A DNA stretch of 64,000 nt, from the NCBI RefSeq assembly GCF_000295955.2, contig NZ_ALXE01000029.1:140271-204270 (forward strand). Reading direction: 5' to 3'. Shown piece by piece: positions 40,128 through 52,780 of this stretch. The notes under the pieces were generated by a model. It was not told where the DNA came from. It worked only from the letters and a program-made list of their open reading frames with translations, and searched no databases. How positions within the stretch are numbered: the first letter of the stretch is position 1; each line of letters opens with the position of its first letter. Origin of the DNA: Pantoea sp. A4 (lineage in GTDB: Bacteria; Pseudomonadota; Gammaproteobacteria; Enterobacterales; Enterobacteriaceae). The translations under genes were made by a program, and so were the position numbers.

Positions 40128-41443
40128 CAGCCTAACTCCTTCGCCAGTTGCGTGAAGATATCGCCACGCTGCTCAAAATTACGGAACTGATCGAGGCTGG
40201 CGCAGGCGGGGGACAAGACCACCATGTCACCGCTCTGTACCTGAGCGGCGATCTGTTCCATAGCTTGCTGTAGGGTTTCGGTTCGTACCGACACTTCAGG
40301 ACGCAGCGCAGCCAGTTCGTCGCCATCACGGCCGAAGCAGAACAGGCGCACATTATCGCCTTGCAGATACGGCAACAGCGGTGAGAAATCAGCGGATTTG
40401 CCATCACCACCCAACAGCAGCCATAACGTTCCGGCCACCTGAAGCCCGTTAAGCGCGGCTTCGGTGCTACCCACATTGGTGGCCTTGGAGTCGTTAATCC
40501 AGCGCACGCCCTTGTGCTGATAAGCCAGCTGGAAGCGATGCGGCAGCCCGCTGTAATGGGTTAACGCGGCGAGGCCAGAAGCGCGAGGAATGCCCACGGC
40601 ATCCGCCAAGGCCAGCGCTGCCAGCGCATTGGTGTAGTTGTGCTGACCGACTAACTGCATCTCAGCGGTGTTCAGGACTTTCTCACCCTGAACGCGCAGC
40701 CAGGTACTCCCCTGCTGCTGATTCAGGTGATAGTCGCCAAAATCGATACCGAAGCTGACACAGCGTTTGTCTGCACCGCGCACCGGCATGGTCAAAGCGT
40801 CATCGGCATTGACCACACAGACCTGCGCGTTTTCATAGATGCGCAGTTTAGCCGCACGGTACTGCTGCATTCCCAACGGATAGCGATCCATATGATCTTC
40901 CGTTACGTTGAGCACTGTGGCAGCGGCAGCTTTCAGGCTGTGCGTGGTCTCAAGCTGGAAACTGGAAAGCTCCAGGACATAAAGTTGTGCCGGGGATTTC
41001 AGCAGCGTCAGTGCGGGCAGGCCAATATTGCCTCCGACCCCCACCTGCCAACCGGCAGCACGTGCCATTTCACCTACCAGCGTCGTTACCGTGCTTTTGC
41101 CGTTGGAACCGGTGATCGCGACAATCGGGGCCTGAGCTTCCCGGCAGAACAGTTCGATATCACCGATGATCTCAATGCCTGCGTCAGCCGCTTCACTCAG
41201 TGCAGGATGCGCCAGCGCAATGCCTGGGCTGGCGATAATCAGATCCGCCGCCAGCAGCCAGTCAATGTTGATATCACCCACCCAACGCTCAACCTCAGCG
41301 GGAAGCTTATCCAGGCCCGGCGGCGACACACGGGTGTCCATCACGCGGGGCGTAACGCCCTGCGCTAAAAAGAAATCAACACAGGAGAGGCCCGTGACCC
41401 CTAACCCGATGATGACGACTTTTCTGCCCCGATAGTCAGCCAT
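40127..41443 (-). CDS. murD: UDP-N-acetylmuramoylalanine--D-glutamate ligase MurD
   Basis: This 438-residue cytoplasmic Mur ligase, same length as E. coli, adds D-Glu. The N-terminal [18 protein letters not shown] binds the UDP part. The P-loop is [13 protein letters not shown] near residue 110. [15 protein letters not shown] and the late [17 protein letters not shown] are typical. It starts 2 bases after mraY. Confidence 0.97.
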   Translation of the reverse strand: MADYRGRKVVIIGLGVTGLSCVDFFLAQGVTPRVMDTRVSPPGLDKLPAEVERWVGDINIDWLLAADLIIASPGIALAHPALSEAADAGIEIIGDIELFCREAQAPIVAITGSNGKSTVTTLVGEMARAAGWQVGVGGNIGLPALTLLKSPAQLYVLELSSFQLETTHSLKAAAATVLNVTEDHMDRYPLGMQQYRAAKLRIYENAQVCVVNADDALTMPVRGADKRCVSFGIDFGDYHLNQQQGSTWLRVQGEKVLNTAEMQLVGQHNYTNALAALALADAVGIPRASGLAALTHYSGLPHRFQLAYQHKGVRWINDSKATNVGSTEAALNGLQVAGTLWLLLGGDGKSADFSPLLPYLQGDNVRLFCFGRDGDELAALRPEVSVRTETLQQAMEQIAAQVQSGDMVVLSPACASLDQFRNFEQRGDIFTQLAKELG

Positions 41444-41445
41444 AA

Positions 41446-42528
41446 TTAACGCACCTTCAGCGTTGCCAGGCCAATCAGCACCAGCATCAGTGAAATAATC
41501 CAGAAGCGCACGATAACGCGCGGCTCCGGCCAGCCTTTCAGTTCATAGTGGTGGTGAATCGGTGCCATGCGGAAAATACGTTGTCCGCGCAGCTTGAACG
41601 ACCCCACTTGCAGGATCACCGACAGGGTTTCAACCACGAATACGCCGCCCATGATGAGCAGTAAAAATTCCTGACGCAGAAGAACAGCAATGGTTCCCAG
41701 CGCGCCACCGAGTGCCAGAGAACCGACATCGCCCATAAAGACCTGAGCCGGATAGGTGTTGAACCATAAGAAGCCCAAGCCAGCACCGACAATCGCGGTG
41801 CAGACAATCACCAGCTCACCGGCATGGCGCAGATAAGGAATATGCAGATACTCGGCAAACTTGACGTTACCCGTGGCCCACGCCACCAGCGCAAAACCAG
41901 CAGAAACAAACACCGTCGGCATGATAGCCAAACCATCAAGACCATCTGTCAGGTTGACCGCGTTACCGGTGCCCACAATCACGAAGTAGGCCAGCACCAC
42001 ATAGAACAGCCCTAACTGCGGCATGATGTCTTTGAAAAAGGGAACCACTAACTGCGTGGCAGGAGTGCCTTTACCGGCCACAAACAGGGCAAAAGCCACA
42101 CCGATGGAGATGACTGACATCCAGAAATATTTCCAGCGAGCAATCAGTCCCTTGGTATCTTTGCGTACCACTTTACGGTAGTCATCAACGAAGCCAATCA
42201 CGCCAAAGCCGACCAGCACCACTAATACGCACCAGACATACGGGTTGGAAGGATAGGCCCACATCAGCACCGAAATCGTGATGGAGGAGAGGATCATGAT
42301 GCCGCCCATAGTCGGCGTACCACGCTTACTGAAGTGTGACTCTGGGCCATCGTTACGCACGACCTGGCCAATCTGCAATTTCTGCAACCAGGCGATTAAA
42401 CGCGGTCCCATCCACAGCGAGAGGAACAGAGCAGTCAGCAGGCTGACAATGGCGCGAAACGTCAGATATGAAAAGACGTTAAAGCCAGTATAAAAAGTAG
42501 CCAGATGTTCGGCCAGCCAGACTAACAT
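41446..42528 (-). CDS. mraY: Phospho-MurNAc-pentapeptide translocase MraY
   Basis: This 360-residue polytopic enzyme forms lipid I from UDP-MurNAc-pentapeptide and undecaprenyl phosphate. The Mg and catalytic motifs FVDDYRKV (about 114), [10 protein letters not shown] (about 190) and [11 protein letters not shown] (about 266) are present, as is the late [11 protein letters not shown]. Length is identical to E. coli. It overlaps murF by 7 bases. Confidence 0.97.
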   Translation of the reverse strand: MLVWLAEHLATFYTGFNVFSYLTFRAIVSLLTALFLSLWMGPRLIAWLQKLQIGQVVRNDGPESHFSKRGTPTMGGIMILSSITISVLMWAYPSNPYVWCVLVVLVGFGVIGFVDDYRKVVRKDTKGLIARWKYFWMSVISIGVAFALFVAGKGTPATQLVVPFFKDIMPQLGLFYVVLAYFVIVGTGNAVNLTDGLDGLAIMPTVFVSAGFALVAWATGNVKFAEYLHIPYLRHAGELVIVCTAIVGAGLGFLWFNTYPAQVFMGDVGSLALGGALGTIAVLLRQEFLLLIMGGVFVVETLSVILQVGSFKLRGQRIFRMAPIHHHYELKGWPEPRVIVRFWIISLMLVLIGLATLKVR

Positions 42529-43880
42529 GTTCCTTTCTCCTGTAAGCTCTGTACTACCTGCTCCATAGCGGCACTACGTGAACCTTTAATCAAAACGGTT
42601 ATTTCCCGATGCTCGGACAACAGTGCCCGCAAACGTTCAGTTAAAGCAGGCTTGTCAGCAAAATGCTCGCCAACGCCACTGCTTTCACTAATGAGATGGC
42701 TGAGATGGCCGGTACTGAGTACGCGATCCACCCCGGCATTTTTTGCTGCCAGACCCACTTCGCGATGGCACTGTTCTGCTTCATCGCCAAGCTCGCCCAT
42801 GTCCCCGACCACCATCACGCGGTAGCCTGGCATCTCTGCCAACACCTGCGCTGCCGCCGTCATCGAACCGACGTTAGCGTTGTAGCTGTCGTCTAACAGC
42901 AACTGGTGTTCTGCGAGCTGAATGGGATAAAGACGGCCAGGAACGGCCTGTAGCGTTTTTAATCCAGCCTGTACCGCACTGAGCGGGGCATCAACAGAGA
43001 GCGCCAGCGCTGTTGCAGCGAGGGCGTTGGCAATGTTATGTCGCCCCGGCAGCGGCAGCGTAATGGCAATTTCACCCTGCGGGCTATGCAGGATGAAATG
43101 CGTGCCGTCGGCTTTAATTTGGATCTGGCTGGCATAGAAATCGTTGTGCTCACCCTGTGGAGAGAACCGCCAGACGCGTTTGCCATGCAGCTTCTCCTGC
43201 CAGTGTGGCCAGTCATTGCTGTCAGCATTCAGGATGGCAGTGCCCTGGGCCGGTAACCCCTGGAAGATCTCACCTTTGGCTTTTGCTACACCAGCCAGCG
43301 AGCCGAACCCTTCAAGGTGGGCCGCCGCCAGGTTGTTCACTAACGCACTTTCAGGACGCACTAGCTCAGTGGTGTAGGCAATTTCACCCTGGTGGTTGGC
43401 ACCCATTTCAATCACGGCATACTGATGTTGCGGCGTCAGGCGCAGCAGTGTCATCGGCACGCCGAAGTCATTATTCAGGTTTCCGGCGGTGTAGAGCGTT
43501 TCACCACACTGGCGCAGAATCGCTGCGGTCATCTCTTTGACCGAGGTTTTACCGGATGAACCCGTAAGACCCACAACGCGCGCTTTCGACTGCTGGCGAA
43601 CCCAGCCAGCCAGCTTACCAAACGCGATGCGGGTATCAGCTACCACTACCTGCGGCACGTTGACGTCAAGGCGACGGCTGACCAACAGCGCCTGAGCGCC
43701 GTTAGCAATCGCATCGTTGACGAAATCATGCGCGTCAAAACGCTCGCCAATCAAAGCGACAAACAGACTACCCGCCGTCACTTTGCGTGTATCCGTCGTC
43801 ACATCCTGCAAGCTACCATTGTCGCCTAAAAGCTCACCGCTGGTGATTTGAGCCAGGGTATCGAGCGTGATAGAAATCAT
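42522..43880 (-). CDS. murF: UDP-MurNAc-tripeptide--D-Ala-D-Ala ligase MurF
   Basis: This 452-residue Mur ligase joins D-Ala-D-Ala to the precursor. The P-loop is [13 protein letters not shown] near residue 104. [23 protein letters not shown] and [11 protein letters not shown] are conserved. Length equals E. coli MurF. It overlaps murE by 4 bases and mraY by 7, which implies coupled translation. Confidence 0.97.
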   Translation of the reverse strand: MISITLDTLAQITSGELLGDNGSLQDVTTDTRKVTAGSLFVALIGERFDAHDFVNDAIANGAQALLVSRRLDVNVPQVVVADTRIAFGKLAGWVRQQSKARVVGLTGSSGKTSVKEMTAAILRQCGETLYTAGNLNNDFGVPMTLLRLTPQHQYAVIEMGANHQGEIAYTTELVRPESALVNNLAAAHLEGFGSLAGVAKAKGEIFQGLPAQGTAILNADSNDWPHWQEKLHGKRVWRFSPQGEHNDFYASQIQIKADGTHFILHSPQGEIAITLPLPGRHNIANALAATALALSVDAPLSAVQAGLKTLQAVPGRLYPIQLAEHQLLLDDSYNANVGSMTAAAQVLAEMPGYRVMVVGDMGELGDEAEQCHREVGLAAKNAGVDRVLSTGHLSHLISESSGVGEHFADKPALTERLRALLSEHREITVLIKGSRSAAMEQVVQSLQEKGTC

Positions 43881-45364
43881 GCAATCACCCCCAACAATGC
43901 AGCCACTGTGGTGCGGTCAGAGTAGTCAAAACGTTTCTGGCCGATGATCTGATAGTCCTCGTGACCTTTACCCGCAACCAACACAATGTCCTGTTCCTGT
44001 GCCTGCATCACGGCATTAGTCACGGCCTGCGCGCGTCCCAGCACCACGTGGGCTTTACCGGGATCGAGTAAACCGGTGAGGATATCCGCCACAATTGCTT
44101 TAGGTTCTTCACTGCGTGGGTTGTCATCGGTGATCACCACCACATCAGCAAACTGTTCAGCAATCGCGCCCATCAGAGGCCGTTTGCCTTTATCACGGTC
44201 GCCACCGCAGCCAAACACACACCACAATTTCCCGCTACAGTGCAGGCGAGCCGCCAGCAAGGCTTTTTCCAGGGCATCAGGCGTATGGGCATAATCCACC
44301 ACTACGGTGGGTTTATGCGGCGCGTTAAACACTTCCATTCGGCCACAGACCGGTTGCAATTGGCCCGCAACCTGAAGCAATTCAGCCAGCGGATAATCCA
44401 GCGCCAGCAAGGTGGCTAACGCCAGCAGTAAGTTGCTGACGTTAAATGCGCCCATCAGGCGGCTCTCAATTTCGCCTTCGCCCCAGCTGGAGCTGAAACG
44501 AATCCGCGCGCCATTGTCGTGGTAATCAACGTCCGTGGCTTTTAACCAGCGGCCATGGCAACCCGATTGCAGGTTATTTTCCATCGTCACGGCTACCGCA
44601 TCCGGTAACTGTGCCAGCCAGCGACGTCCGACTTCATCATCCGCATTCAGGATCATTTCGCCGACCTGATGCTCAGAGAACAGCTGCCATTTAGCGGCTT
44701 CGTAGCTCTGCATATCACCGTGGTAATCGAGATGATCGCGACTCAGGTTGGTGAACACCGCAGCAGCAAAAGGCAGCGCCGCAACACGATGCTGTACCAG
44801 GCCATGTGAAGAGACTTCCATCGCGGTCAGCGCAGCACCCTGTTGCGCTAAGTCTTGCAACACATGCTGAACATCCACCGCTGAACCGGTGGTATTTTCC
44901 GTCGCCACCAGGTGCCCTAACAGACCGTTGCCGGTGGTTCCCATGACACCACTGGTCACCCCGAGCAGTTGTGCCCATTGGGCCAGCAGCTGGGTGGTCG
45001 TGGTTTTTCCGTTGGTGCCAGTGACACCAATCAGCTGCATTTTCTCTGCGGGCTGTTGGTAAAAACGCCCGGCCAACGCCGAAAGACGCTGAGAGAGTTG
45101 TGCCAGGTAGATCACCGGCACGCCGTGAATTTCACGGATATCGCCATCGCTGGCTTCGCCTTCTGCTTCGGCAATCACTGCCGCTACGCCCTGAGCAATC
45201 GCCTGCGGAATAAACCGCCGTCCGTCAGCATGGTGGCCGGCGATCGCCACGAAAAGATCGCCAGCAGCCGCCGTGCGGCTGTCCAGTGTCATGTCACTCA
45301 GGGGACGCGCCGGCGCGTCCGGCACCCAGGGAGCCAGTAAGTCGCGCAGGTTACGATCTTTCAC
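43877..45364 (-). CDS. murE: UDP-MurNAc-L-Ala-D-Glu--meso-DAP ligase MurE
   Basis: This 495-residue Mur ligase adds meso-diaminopimelate. The P-loop is [12 protein letters not shown] near residue 113, and the DAP-recognition motif DDNPRSEEP lies near 413. I start at GTG 45364 (then KDRNLRDLL), which gives exactly the E. coli length; four more codons to 45376 are open. The start lies 14 bases inside ftsI, as in E. coli. Confidence 0.96.
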   Translation of the reverse strand: MKDRNLRDLLAPWVPDAPARPLSDMTLDSRTAAAGDLFVAIAGHHADGRRFIPQAIAQGVAAVIAEAEGEASDGDIREIHGVPVIYLAQLSQRLSALAGRFYQQPAEKMQLIGVTGTNGKTTTTQLLAQWAQLLGVTSGVMGTTGNGLLGHLVATENTTGSAVDVQHVLQDLAQQGAALTAMEVSSHGLVQHRVAALPFAAAVFTNLSRDHLDYHGDMQSYEAAKWQLFSEHQVGEMILNADDEVGRRWLAQLPDAVAVTMENNLQSGCHGRWLKATDVDYHDNGARIRFSSSWGEGEIESRLMGAFNVSNLLLALATLLALDYPLAELLQVAGQLQPVCGRMEVFNAPHKPTVVVDYAHTPDALEKALLAARLHCSGKLWCVFGCGGDRDKGKRPLMGAIAEQFADVVVITDDNPRSEEPKAIVADILTGLLDPGKAHVVLGRAQAVTNAVMQAQEQDIVLVAGKGHEDYQIIGQKRFDYSDRTTVAALLGVIA

Positions 45365-47117
45365 TTGTTGCCTCACTTCCGTTATTCACCGGATCGTTCT
45401 TCTCATTAGTGGGTAATGCATCCGGCTCAATATTCATGGTGCGTAAAACACCGCCCATGATGGCACCAAACACCGGAGCAGAAACCGCGCCGCCATAATA
45501 TTTACCGGCCTGGGGATCGTTAATGACCACCACCAGCGCGAAACGAGGGTGACTGGCAGGCGCTACGCCTGCGGTATAAGCAATGTATTTATTGACGTAA
45601 CGTCCATCCGGACCGACTTTTTTTGCCGTACCGGTTTTAATCGCAATCCGATAACCTTTGATCGCCGCTTTGATACCGCCGCCGCCAGGCAACGCCACGC
45701 TTTCCATCATGTGCATCACCGTCTTCACCAGAGGCTCTGGGAAGACGCGCTCACCTGCAACAGGGGGATCAACTTTGGTAATCGACAGCGGGCGATAGAT
45801 GCCATAGCTGCCGATGGTTGCGTAGACACGCGCTAACTGTAACGGCGTTACCATTAGCCCGTAGCCGAAAGAGAAGGTGGCCCTCTCTATGTCAGACCAC
45901 CGTTGTTTTTGCGGATATATGCCACTACTTTCTCCGACCAACCCCAAATTGGTTGGTTTACCCAGCCCAAAGCGCGCGTAAGTCTCTACCAGCGCTGAGG
46001 ACGGCATCGCTAACGCCAGACGTGAAACACCGACGTTACTCGATTTCTGTAGCACCCCGGTCAGGGTCAATTCGTTATAGCGCGCAACGTCTTTGATTTC
46101 GTGCCCGTTGATACGGTAAGGCACGGTGTTCAGTACGCTGCCCTCTTTAACCACACCGCGCTGTAGCGCCGTCATGACAACCATTGGCTTGACGGTCGAT
46201 CCCGGTTCGAAGATGTCGGTAATCGCGCGGTTACGCATCACGTCTTTTGGCGTGTTGGCAAGATTGTTAGGGTTATAGGCTGGGCTGTTAGCCATGGCCA
46301 GCACTTCGCCGGTGTTGACGTCAACCAGCACTGCCGTGCCCGATTCTGCTTTGTTAAACGCGACGGCGTTATTTAATTCGCGGTAAACCAACGCCTGCAG
46401 TCGGTCATCAATACTCAGCGTCAGGTTATGTGCAGCGCGGCTGTCTACCGAGGAGATATCTTCAATCACGCGGCCCTGACGGTCTTTACGCACCGTACGC
46501 TCACCTGGCGCGCCGGTCAGCCATTTGTCGAAGCTTTTCTCAATGCCTTCAATGCCCTGACCATCAATGTTGGTGAAGCCGATCAGATGAGAAGTCACCT
46601 GGCCTGCCGGGTAATAACGTCGGGATTCTTCGCGCAGATAAACGCCGGGGAGGTGGAGTTTCTTGATGTATTCGCCAATCGCCGGGTTGATCTGGCGGGC
46701 GAGATAAACAAAACGACCTTTAGGGTTGGCGTTAACGCGCGTGGAGAGTTGATCCAGCGGCATATTGATGGCATCAGCCAGCGCTTTCCAGCGGGTGTCT
46801 GCCGTGACACCACCGTGCTCATTCAGCTCTTTTGGATCAACCCAAACGGCATTAACCGGTACACTTACCGCCAGTGGACGCCCGGCGCGATCGCTGATCA
46901 TGCCACGGGCAGTAGGCACCGCCTGCACACGCAGAGAGCGTAAGTCGCCCTCTTTGACCAGACGATCGGGGTTGATCACTTGCAGCCAGGCCACGCGCGA
47001 AAGCAGGCCACAAAGCGCGAGCAGAATTCCGCCGCACAGCAACGCAAAACGCCAGCTGATAAAGCTGGCTTTGTTTTCCTGTTTTTTCAACTTCAGCGTT
47101 TTGCTAGCGCTGTTCAT
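45351..47117 (-). CDS. ftsI: Septal peptidoglycan transpeptidase FtsI (PBP3)
   Basis: This 588-residue protein, same length as E. coli FtsI, has one N-terminal membrane helix (about 20-40), a pedestal domain and a C-terminal transpeptidase. Active-site motifs: Ser in EPGSTVKPM (about 307), SSN near 360, and KTGTAKK near 494. It crosslinks septal wall with FtsW and is a beta-lactam target. A C-terminal tail beyond residue 565 may be processed. Confidence 0.97.
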   Translation of the reverse strand: MNSASKTLKLKKQENKASFISWRFALLCGGILLALCGLLSRVAWLQVINPDRLVKEGDLRSLRVQAVPTARGMISDRAGRPLAVSVPVNAVWVDPKELNEHGGVTADTRWKALADAINMPLDQLSTRVNANPKGRFVYLARQINPAIGEYIKKLHLPGVYLREESRRYYPAGQVTSHLIGFTNIDGQGIEGIEKSFDKWLTGAPGERTVRKDRQGRVIEDISSVDSRAAHNLTLSIDDRLQALVYRELNNAVAFNKAESGTAVLVDVNTGEVLAMANSPAYNPNNLANTPKDVMRNRAITDIFEPGSTVKPMVVMTALQRGVVKEGSVLNTVPYRINGHEIKDVARYNELTLTGVLQKSSNVGVSRLALAMPSSALVETYARFGLGKPTNLGLVGESSGIYPQKQRWSDIERATFSFGYGLMVTPLQLARVYATIGSYGIYRPLSITKVDPPVAGERVFPEPLVKTVMHMMESVALPGGGGIKAAIKGYRIAIKTGTAKKVGPDGRYVNKYIAYTAGVAPASHPRFALVVVINDPQAGKYYGGAVSAPVFGAIMGGVLRTMNIEPDALPTNEKNDPVNNGSEATSERS

Positions 47118-47133
47118 TGCGTTACGGAATTCC

Positions 47134-47454
47134 TTATTGCTGTACCACTATGTGTTCCTGTGAAGGATCGACGTGTTGCATATGCAATTTATCCGTTGCT
47201 ATACGCTCGACCCTACTGTGATCGCCTAACGCATTCTCTTCGAGAATCAGGTTACGCCATTCAATGTCCAGTGAATCACGCTCCAACACCAACTGCTCGC
47301 GCTGTGCGGTGAGCAGACGGGTTTTATGCGTCGTAGTAACGACCATGATCGCCGAAACCAGAACGGCCAGCAGTAACAGCACCGGGATTTTGCCGAAGCG
47401 CAGTAAATCTCCGCCAATCACACCGGGCAGGCTATGCCGCTCATTTCCGATCAT
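47134..47454 (-). CDS. ftsL: Cell division protein FtsL
   Basis: This 106-residue bitopic protein has one helix near 21-42 and a periplasmic leucine-zipper-like coiled coil ([20 protein letters not shown]). E. coli FtsL is 121 residues. The extra 15 N-terminal residues are missing here because no usable start occurs upstream before a TAG; the start corresponds to the internal MGSHERH of the E. coli protein. It overlaps rsmH by 4 bases (ATGA). It forms the FtsQLB complex. Confidence 0.94.
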   Translation of the reverse strand: MIGNERHSLPGVIGGDLLRFGKIPVLLLLAVLVSAIMVVTTTHKTRLLTAQREQLVLERDSLDIEWRNLILEENALGDHSRVERIATDKLHMQHVDPSQEHIVVQQ

Positions 47455-48392
47455 GCGTCCGTTCTCTCCGCAATACGTAACACTGAACTACGTGCACGAG
47501 GGTTATCGGCCACTTCGATTTCCCCCGGCACCAGCTTACCTAAACTTTTTAACTCCCGGCCGCCCAGCGCTTTGAGCTGTGCTTCCGTCATCGGAATACC
47601 GTGTGGAACCTGAACACCCCGGCTCTGGTCACGCATAAAGCGCTTCACCAGGCGGTCTTCCAGTGAGTGGAAGCTGATGATGGATAACCGGCCACGAGGT
47701 GCTAGCGCTGCCAGCGAGCCTTTCAGGGCGGTTTCGATCTCTTCCAGTTCACTGTTGATCCAGATTCTGATTGCCTGGAAACTGCGGGTTGCCGGATGCT
47801 TGAACTTATCTTTTACCGGCGTTGCCGCTGCAATGACGTCCGCCAACTCTTTGGTACGCGTCATTGGGTCCAGACGGTTACGCTCTACAATGGCTCTGGC
47901 GATGCGCTTAGCAAAACGCTCTTCGCCGTAGGCCTTCAGGACAAAAGCGATATCCGCCTCTTCTGCATGCTGTAACCATTCTGCTGCGGAGTGTCCGCGC
48001 GTTGGGTCCATTCGCATGTCCAACGGTCCATCGCGCATGAATGAGAACCCGCGCTCTGCGTCATCCAGCTGCGGCGATGAAACGCCAAGGTCCAGCAAAA
48101 TACCGTCAATTTTACCGGTCAGTCCGCGCTCTTCGACGTACTCCGCCAGGGCGGAAAACGGACCATGAATAATGGAAAACCGCGCATCCTGAATTTCAGC
48201 CGCTGCGGCAATCGCCTGGGGATCGCGATCGATGGCGATCAGTTGCCCGGCGGCACCCAACTGCGAAAGAATCAGGCGCGAATGCCCGCCACGGCCAAAA
48301 GTGCCGTCAATATAAATACCGTCTTCCCTGATATTGAGGCCGTTTACGGCTTCATCTAACAGCACGGTGGTGTGTTTGAAATTTTCCTGCAT
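47451..48392 (-). CDS. rsmH: 16S rRNA m4C1402 methyltransferase RsmH (MraW)
   Basis: This 313-residue SAM-dependent enzyme, same length as E. coli, methylates N4 of C1402 in 16S rRNA. SAM motif: [14 protein letters not shown] near residue 29. [15 protein letters not shown] lies near 97 and [14 protein letters not shown] near 243. It is the second gene of the dcw cluster, 2 bases after mraZ. Confidence 0.97.
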   Translation of the reverse strand: MQENFKHTTVLLDEAVNGLNIREDGIYIDGTFGRGGHSRLILSQLGAAGQLIAIDRDPQAIAAAAEIQDARFSIIHGPFSALAEYVEERGLTGKIDGILLDLGVSSPQLDDAERGFSFMRDGPLDMRMDPTRGHSAAEWLQHAEEADIAFVLKAYGEERFAKRIARAIVERNRLDPMTRTKELADVIAAATPVKDKFKHPATRSFQAIRIWINSELEEIETALKGSLAALAPRGRLSIISFHSLEDRLVKRFMRDQSRGVQVPHGIPMTEAQLKALGGRELKSLGKLVPGEIEVADNPRARSSVLRIAERTDA

Positions 48393-48394
48393 AG

Positions 48395-48853
48395 CTATAG
48401 CGACAAATCCTGCAAGCGCTCAGATAAAGGCTCCTGAGCAGCGTGTTCTGCGTCAATATCATCCTTGACTTGTTGATACCAGGTCTGTTCATCCCACAGT
48501 TCAAACTTATTGAACTGCCCAACCAGCATCACTTCTTTTGTCAGGCTTGCATGCTGTCTTAGCGTGTTGGCTAATAACAGACGGCCTGCGTTGTCCATCT
48601 GGCACTCACTGGCATGTCCGAGCAGTAAGCGTTGTACTCGACGCTCTGCGGGATTCATGCTGGATAAGCGGGACAACTTTTTTTCAATAACTTCCCATTC
48701 AGGAAGCGTGTAAAGCAGCAGACATGGCTGGTGAAGGTCGATAGTGCAAACCATCTGACCTTGAGACTCAGCGATCAGCAATTCGCGATAGCGTGTTGGA
48801 ACCGCCAGCCGCCCTTTGCCGTCGAGATTGACTAATGTCGCACCTCGGAACAT
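48395..48853 (-). CDS. mraZ: Transcriptional regulator MraZ
   Basis: This 152-residue protein, same length as E. coli, has two AbrB-like repeats: [16 protein letters not shown] near residue 9 and [17 protein letters not shown] near 86. MraZ represses its own promoter Pmra and the dcw cluster by binding direct repeats just upstream (48884-48908). GAGGAGAGGA lies before the ATG. Confidence 0.97.
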   Translation of the reverse strand: MFRGATLVNLDGKGRLAVPTRYRELLIAESQGQMVCTIDLHQPCLLLYTLPEWEVIEKKLSRLSSMNPAERRVQRLLLGHASECQMDNAGRLLLANTLRQHASLTKEVMLVGQFNKFELWDEQTWYQQVKDDIDAEHAAQEPLSERLQDLSL

Positions 48854-48883
48854 GCCAGTCCTCTCCTCAGCCGCCCTTTTTCA

Positions 48884-48908
48884 CCACTTTATCCCACTTT
48901 TTACCACT
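48884..48908 (-). promoter_or_regulatory. MraZ operator: three direct repeats
   Basis: On the minus strand AGTGG occurs three times with exact 10-base spacing (plus-strand CCACT at 48884, 48894 and 48904). This is the known arrangement of MraZ boxes, about 30 bases before the mraZ start. Confidence 0.85.
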
Positions 48909-48913
48909 AAAAG

Positions 48914-48943
48914 AGTTTACGGAGCCGATGAAATCATTGTCAA
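48914..48943 (-). promoter_or_regulatory. Probable Pmra promoter of the dcw cluster
   Basis: TTGACA (48943-48938) and TAAACT (48919-48914) are separated by 18 bases and lie directly before the MraZ boxes, so bound MraZ would cover the transcription start. Confidence 0.65.
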
Positions 48944-49349
48944 GCCGCAACGACAGGAGAAAATCACTATTTCCGTAAAGACAAAAGGTCCATTTAAGGG
49001 GAATGAATCAGAAGAAGACGATTTCTGTAAAATTAACCTGATGAATAATGGAATAAAAATTCTCTACGACCAAAAAATGGCGAAAATTAAGGCAGCGAGG
49101 CGAGAATATCAGCTATCACAATTTCTGCGACGGCGGCGGCATTTTAGGGGATTTCCTAATCTTTGCCCAACAGAACCCGTTGCCACGGGGAAAACGGTGA
49201 AGTGGGTGTTCTAAGCGGATGAAATTTAGTGGGCTTTTTAATTTGTCAGTTGATGCGTAGCAGATTTACGTTTTTTTACCGCTTATGAAACAATTTTTTT
49301 ATCTCATAAGCGATAAGTTTTAACAGGCGCTAATTTTACACCCTGTGGT
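48944..49349. other. Intergenic region between cra end and Pmra
   Basis: About 400 AT-rich bases with no convincing gene. A plus-strand open frame here starts inside mraZ and shows no ribosome site or family likeness. It contains A/T runs near 49270-49320 but no clear terminator for cra stands out, because cra reads toward this region on the minus strand. Confidence 0.4.
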
Positions 49350-50360
49350 TCATTTGGATTTCCGGCCTAGTTGACCGCGGCGGAATAAATTACGTCGAAT
49401 ACGCGTTAATCCCGGTTTCGGTTTTTTTGGTTCATCCAGAGAAGCCAATACCAACTCCAAAACGCGTTCAGCAACATCGCGATGACGCTGCCCTACCGCC
49501 AGCACCGGGCATTCGAGGAAATCCAGCAGCTCATGGTCGCCGAAAGTGGCAATCGCCAGGTCTTTTGGCAGACGCCCTTCGCGCTTTAGCGCAATATCCA
49601 TTACCCCTTGAAGTAAACCGAACGAGGTGGTGAACAGCGCTTCTGGCATCGGATGGGTTTCAAGGTACTCTTCAAACCGCGCTGCGGCTGCGCTGCGCTC
49701 AAAACTGTCGCAGTAAAGGTAGCTGATTGGCCTTTCATCCTCTTTCCAGGCATCACGGAAGCCCATTTCACGCAGGAAACTGACGGAAAGCTCCGGCAAT
49801 GCGCCAAGGAATAAGACATCTTTCACCGGCTGCTGGCGCAGTTCATTCGCCAAAGCAAACGCATCGTCTTGATCGGCCCCCACCACACTGGTGAAGTGCT
49901 CGCGATCCAACGCACGATCAAGCGCGACTATTGGCAGCGGGTCATGAATCCAGCGCTGATAAAACGGGTGTTCCGGCGGTAACGAGGTCGAGACGATGAT
50001 CGCATCAACCTGACGCTGCAGCAGGTGCTCGACACAGCGCATTTCATTATCTGGCTGATCTTCCGAGCAGGCGATCAGCAGCTGATAGCCACGCTGACGT
50101 GCCTGACGCTCAAGATAATTAGCAATACGCGTATAGCTGGTGTTTTCCAGGTCGGGGATCACTAAGCCGATCGATCGCGTGCGTCCTGCGCGTAAACCCG
50201 CCGCCACCGCATTGGGGTGGTAATTATGCTCTCTCACTACCGCCATGACTTTCTCGACGGTTTTTTCGCTGACACGATACTGCCGCGCTTTGCCATTAAT
50301 GACATAGCTGGCCGTTGTGCGTGACACACCCGCCAGACGCGCGATTTCATCCAGTTTCAC
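49350..50360 (-). CDS. cra: Catabolite repressor/activator Cra (FruR)
   Basis: This 336-residue LacI-family regulator controls carbon flow (glycolysis, gluconeogenesis, fru operon) and responds to fructose 1-phosphate. The helix-turn-helix [20 protein letters not shown] is at the start, with the hinge near 50-60 ([15 protein letters not shown]). The sugar-binding domain is close to E. coli except around 195-235, and the C-terminus is two residues longer. The start is GTG 50360, as in E. coli; the frame upstream to 50396 is not conserved. Confidence 0.95.
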   Translation of the reverse strand: MKLDEIARLAGVSRTTASYVINGKARQYRVSEKTVEKVMAVVREHNYHPNAVAAGLRAGRTRSIGLVIPDLENTSYTRIANYLERQARQRGYQLLIACSEDQPDNEMRCVEHLLQRQVDAIIVSTSLPPEHPFYQRWIHDPLPIVALDRALDREHFTSVVGADQDDAFALANELRQQPVKDVLFLGALPELSVSFLREMGFRDAWKEDERPISYLYCDSFERSAAAARFEEYLETHPMPEALFTTSFGLLQGVMDIALKREGRLPKDLAIATFGDHELLDFLECPVLAVGQRHRDVAERVLELVLASLDEPKKPKPGLTRIRRNLFRRGQLGRKSK

Positions 50361-50500
50361 GGTAACTCCACAGGCACGCTGAACCGTTGGGGGCAATAAT
50401 AGCCGCGCCAGGTTCAGGGAATTCTACATTTGTTACATCTAACAGCAGAAAACGGCGCGTAGCAACCGCTTTTGTTAATGCCGTGAGTTGGCGCGAAGAA

Positions 50501-50528
50501 AAGAAAAAACCCGGCAATTCGCCGGGTT
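50501..50528 (-). terminator. Rho-independent terminator of ilvIH
   Basis: AACCCGGC-AATTC-GCCGGGTT forms an 8-bp perfect stem, followed on the minus strand by a T-rich run. It lies 34 bases after the ilvH stop. Confidence 0.85.
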
Positions 50529-50561
50529 AGGATATTATTCTCTGCTTAAATAGTGGATCGG

Positions 50562-51053
50562 TCAGCGCATGATGCGGTCGCCGCGTGACACGCCAACCAC
50601 TCCCGAACGTGCGACTTCAACGATTTCTGCGACTTCGCGTACCGTGTTGAGGAATGCATCGAGCTTATCGCTGCTCCCTGCAAGCTGAACCGTGTAAAGC
50701 GTTGGCGTGACATCAATGATTTGGCCACGGAAGATTTCAGCGCTGCGCTTCACCTCTTCACGGCCATAGCCACTGGCTTGCAGCTTCACCAGCATGATTT
50801 CACGCTCGACGTAAGCGCCCTGCCCCAGCTCGGTCACACGCAGAACATCAACCAGCTTATGCAGCTGCTTCTCAATCTGCTCCAGCACTTTCTCATCACC
50901 CACGGTCTGGATGGTCATCCGGGACAGCGTTGGGTCATCCGTCGGTGCCACGGTCAGGCTCTCAATGTTGTAGCCACGCTGGGAGAACAAACCAACCACG
51001 CGGGATAATGCGCCAGATTCATTCTCCAGCAGAACTGATAAAATACGCCGCAT
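50562..51053 (-). CDS. ilvH: Acetolactate synthase III small (regulatory) subunit
   Basis: This 163-residue protein, same length as E. coli IlvH, has an N-terminal ACT domain ([20 protein letters not shown]) that binds valine for feedback inhibition, and a second ACT-like half. The start at 51053 (MRRILSV) follows the ilvI stop by 2 bases; the open frame to 51083 only overlaps ilvI. Confidence 0.96.
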   Translation of the reverse strand: MRRILSVLLENESGALSRVVGLFSQRGYNIESLTVAPTDDPTLSRMTIQTVGDEKVLEQIEKQLHKLVDVLRVTELGQGAYVEREIMLVKLQASGYGREEVKRSAEIFRGQIIDVTPTLYTVQLAGSSDKLDAFLNTVREVAEIVEVARSGVVGVSRGDRIMR

Positions 51054-51055
51054 AA

Positions 51056-52780
51056 TCAGGTCCTCTCCGTTTTGCTCAGCCACATCTCATCCATACCGCC
51101 ACCGCGAATATGCATCGGGTAGACGTGCTCACTGCCATCGACGGTAACGTCAACAAACACCAGACGGCCTTGTGCCACCGTCTCCAGTGCCTGAGCCAGC
51201 TTCGCTTCCAGCTCTGAAGGGTGCTGAATCGCGATCCCGACGTGGCCATACGCTTCTGCCAGCCGTACAAAATCCGGCAGGGACTCCATGTAAGATTGCG
51301 AATGGCGACCGGAGTAGATCATATCCTGCCACTGCTTCACCATGCCCAACACGCGGTTGTTCAGGCTCAATACCAGTACCGGCAAGCCATATTGCAGCGC
51401 TGTAGACAGTTCCTGGATGTTCATCTGGATACTGCCGTCACCGGTCACACAGACCACGGTGGCTTCTGGCAGCGCCAGTTTGACTCCCAAAGCCGCTGGC
51501 AGGCCAAAGCCCATGGTGCCAAGGCCGCCGGAGTTGATCCAGCGACGTGGTTTGTCGAACTGGTAATACAGGGCGGCAAACATCTGATGTTGACCGACAT
51601 CGGAAGTAACATAGGCATCGCCCTTGGTCAGGCGACACAGGGTTTCAATCACCGCCTGAGGTTTGATCTGATCGCTGGTGCGATCAAACTCTAGGCACTG
51701 ACGGCTACGCCAGCCTTCAATGCTCAGCCACCAGTCACGCAGGCTATCTAACTGTTGTTTGGTATCGCTTTGCGCCAGCAGTTCCAGCATCTGCTCCAGT
51801 ACCTGCTTAGCATCGCCAACGATCGGCACATCTGCTGAGACGGTTTTCGAAATTGACGTCGGATCGATATCAATATGCAGGATGGTCGCATTCGGGCAGT
51901 ACTTGGCAAGGTTATTCGTCGTACGATCATCAAAACGGACGCCAATACCGAAGATCACGTCGGCATTGTGCATCGTCATGTTGGCTTCGTAGGTGCCGTG
52001 CATCCCTAACATGCCGACACACTGACGGTGTGTACCAGGGAAAACACCCAGGCCCATCAACGAGGTTGTGACCGGAATATTCAGGGTTTCTGCCAGCTGT
52101 AACAGCTCTGCTTCGCAAGCCGAAGTGATTGCCCCGCCACCGGCATAGATCACCGGTTTATGTGCGGCGAGCAGCGTTTGTAATGCGCGCTTAATCTGCC
52201 CTTTATGCCCCTGCACCGTAGGGTTGTAAGAACGCATGCTGACCGTTTCCGGCCAGGCGTAAGGCAATTTGTTAGCGGGGTTCAGAATGTCTTTCGGCAG
52301 GTCGATCACCACCGGGCCAGGACGGCCAGTAGAAGCCAGCCAGAAGGCTTTTTTCAGTACAGTAGGGATCTCTTCGGTACTTTTCACCAGGAAGCTGTGT
52401 TTGACCACCGGGCGGGAGATCCCGACCATATCGCACTCCTGGAAGGCATCGTAGCCAATCAGGGACGAAGGCACCTGGCCCGACAACACAACCATCGGAA
52501 TTGAGTCCATGTAGGCAGTGGCAATACCGGTTACCGCATTGGTTGCACCGGGTCCTGAGGTGACCAATACCACGCCCACTTCACCGGTTGCGCGTGCATA
52601 GCCATCCGCCATGTGTACCGCGCCCTGCTCGTGACGGACTAAAATATGGTCAATACCACCTACTGTTTGCAGAGCGTCGTAGATATCTAACACCGCTCCG
52701 CCGGGATAACCGAATACCTGTTTCACGCCCTGGTCGATTAACGACCGGATGAGCATTTCGGCTCCTGACAACATCTCCAT
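51056..52780 (-). CDS. ilvI: Acetolactate synthase III large (catalytic) subunit
   Basis: This 574-residue ThDP enzyme, same length as E. coli IlvI, makes acetolactate or acetohydroxybutyrate in valine, isoleucine and leucine synthesis. The catalytic Glu lies in [15 protein letters not shown] near residue 49. The ThDP/Mg motif starts [15 protein letters not shown] near 430. It pairs with IlvH. Confidence 0.97.
   Translation of the reverse strand: MEMLSGAEMLIRSLIDQGVKQVFGYPGGAVLDIYDALQTVGGIDHILVRHEQGAVHMADGYARATGEVGVVLVTSGPGATNAVTGIATAYMDSIPMVVLSGQVPSSLIGYDAFQECDMVGISRPVVKHSFLVKSTEEIPTVLKKAFWLASTGRPGPVVIDLPKDILNPANKLPYAWPETVSMRSYNPTVQGHKGQIKRALQTLLAAHKPVIYAGGGAITSACEAELLQLAETLNIPVTTSLMGLGVFPGTHRQCVGMLGMHGTYEANMTMHNADVIFGIGVRFDDRTTNNLAKYCPNATILHIDIDPTSISKTVSADVPIVGDAKQVLEQMLELLAQSDTKQQLDSLRDWWLSIEGWRSRQCLEFDRTSDQIKPQAVIETLCRLTKGDAYVTSDVGQHQMFAALYYQFDKPRRWINSGGLGTMGFGLPAALGVKLALPEATVVCVTGDGSIQMNIQELSTALQYGLPVLVLSLNNRVLGMVKQWQDMIYSGRHSQSYMESLPDFVRLAEAYGHVGIAIQHPSELEAKLAQALETVAQGRLVFVDVTVDGSEHVYPMHIRGGGMDEMWLSKTERT

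Noticed and set aside
45364..45376. ATG at 45376 as murE start
   Set aside because: GTG 45364 gives exactly the E. coli length and the known overlap with ftsI.
48816..49214. 132-codon plus-strand open frame upstream of mraZ
   Set aside because: It starts inside mraZ on the opposite strand, covers the promoter and MraZ boxes, has no ribosome site and is not recognisable.
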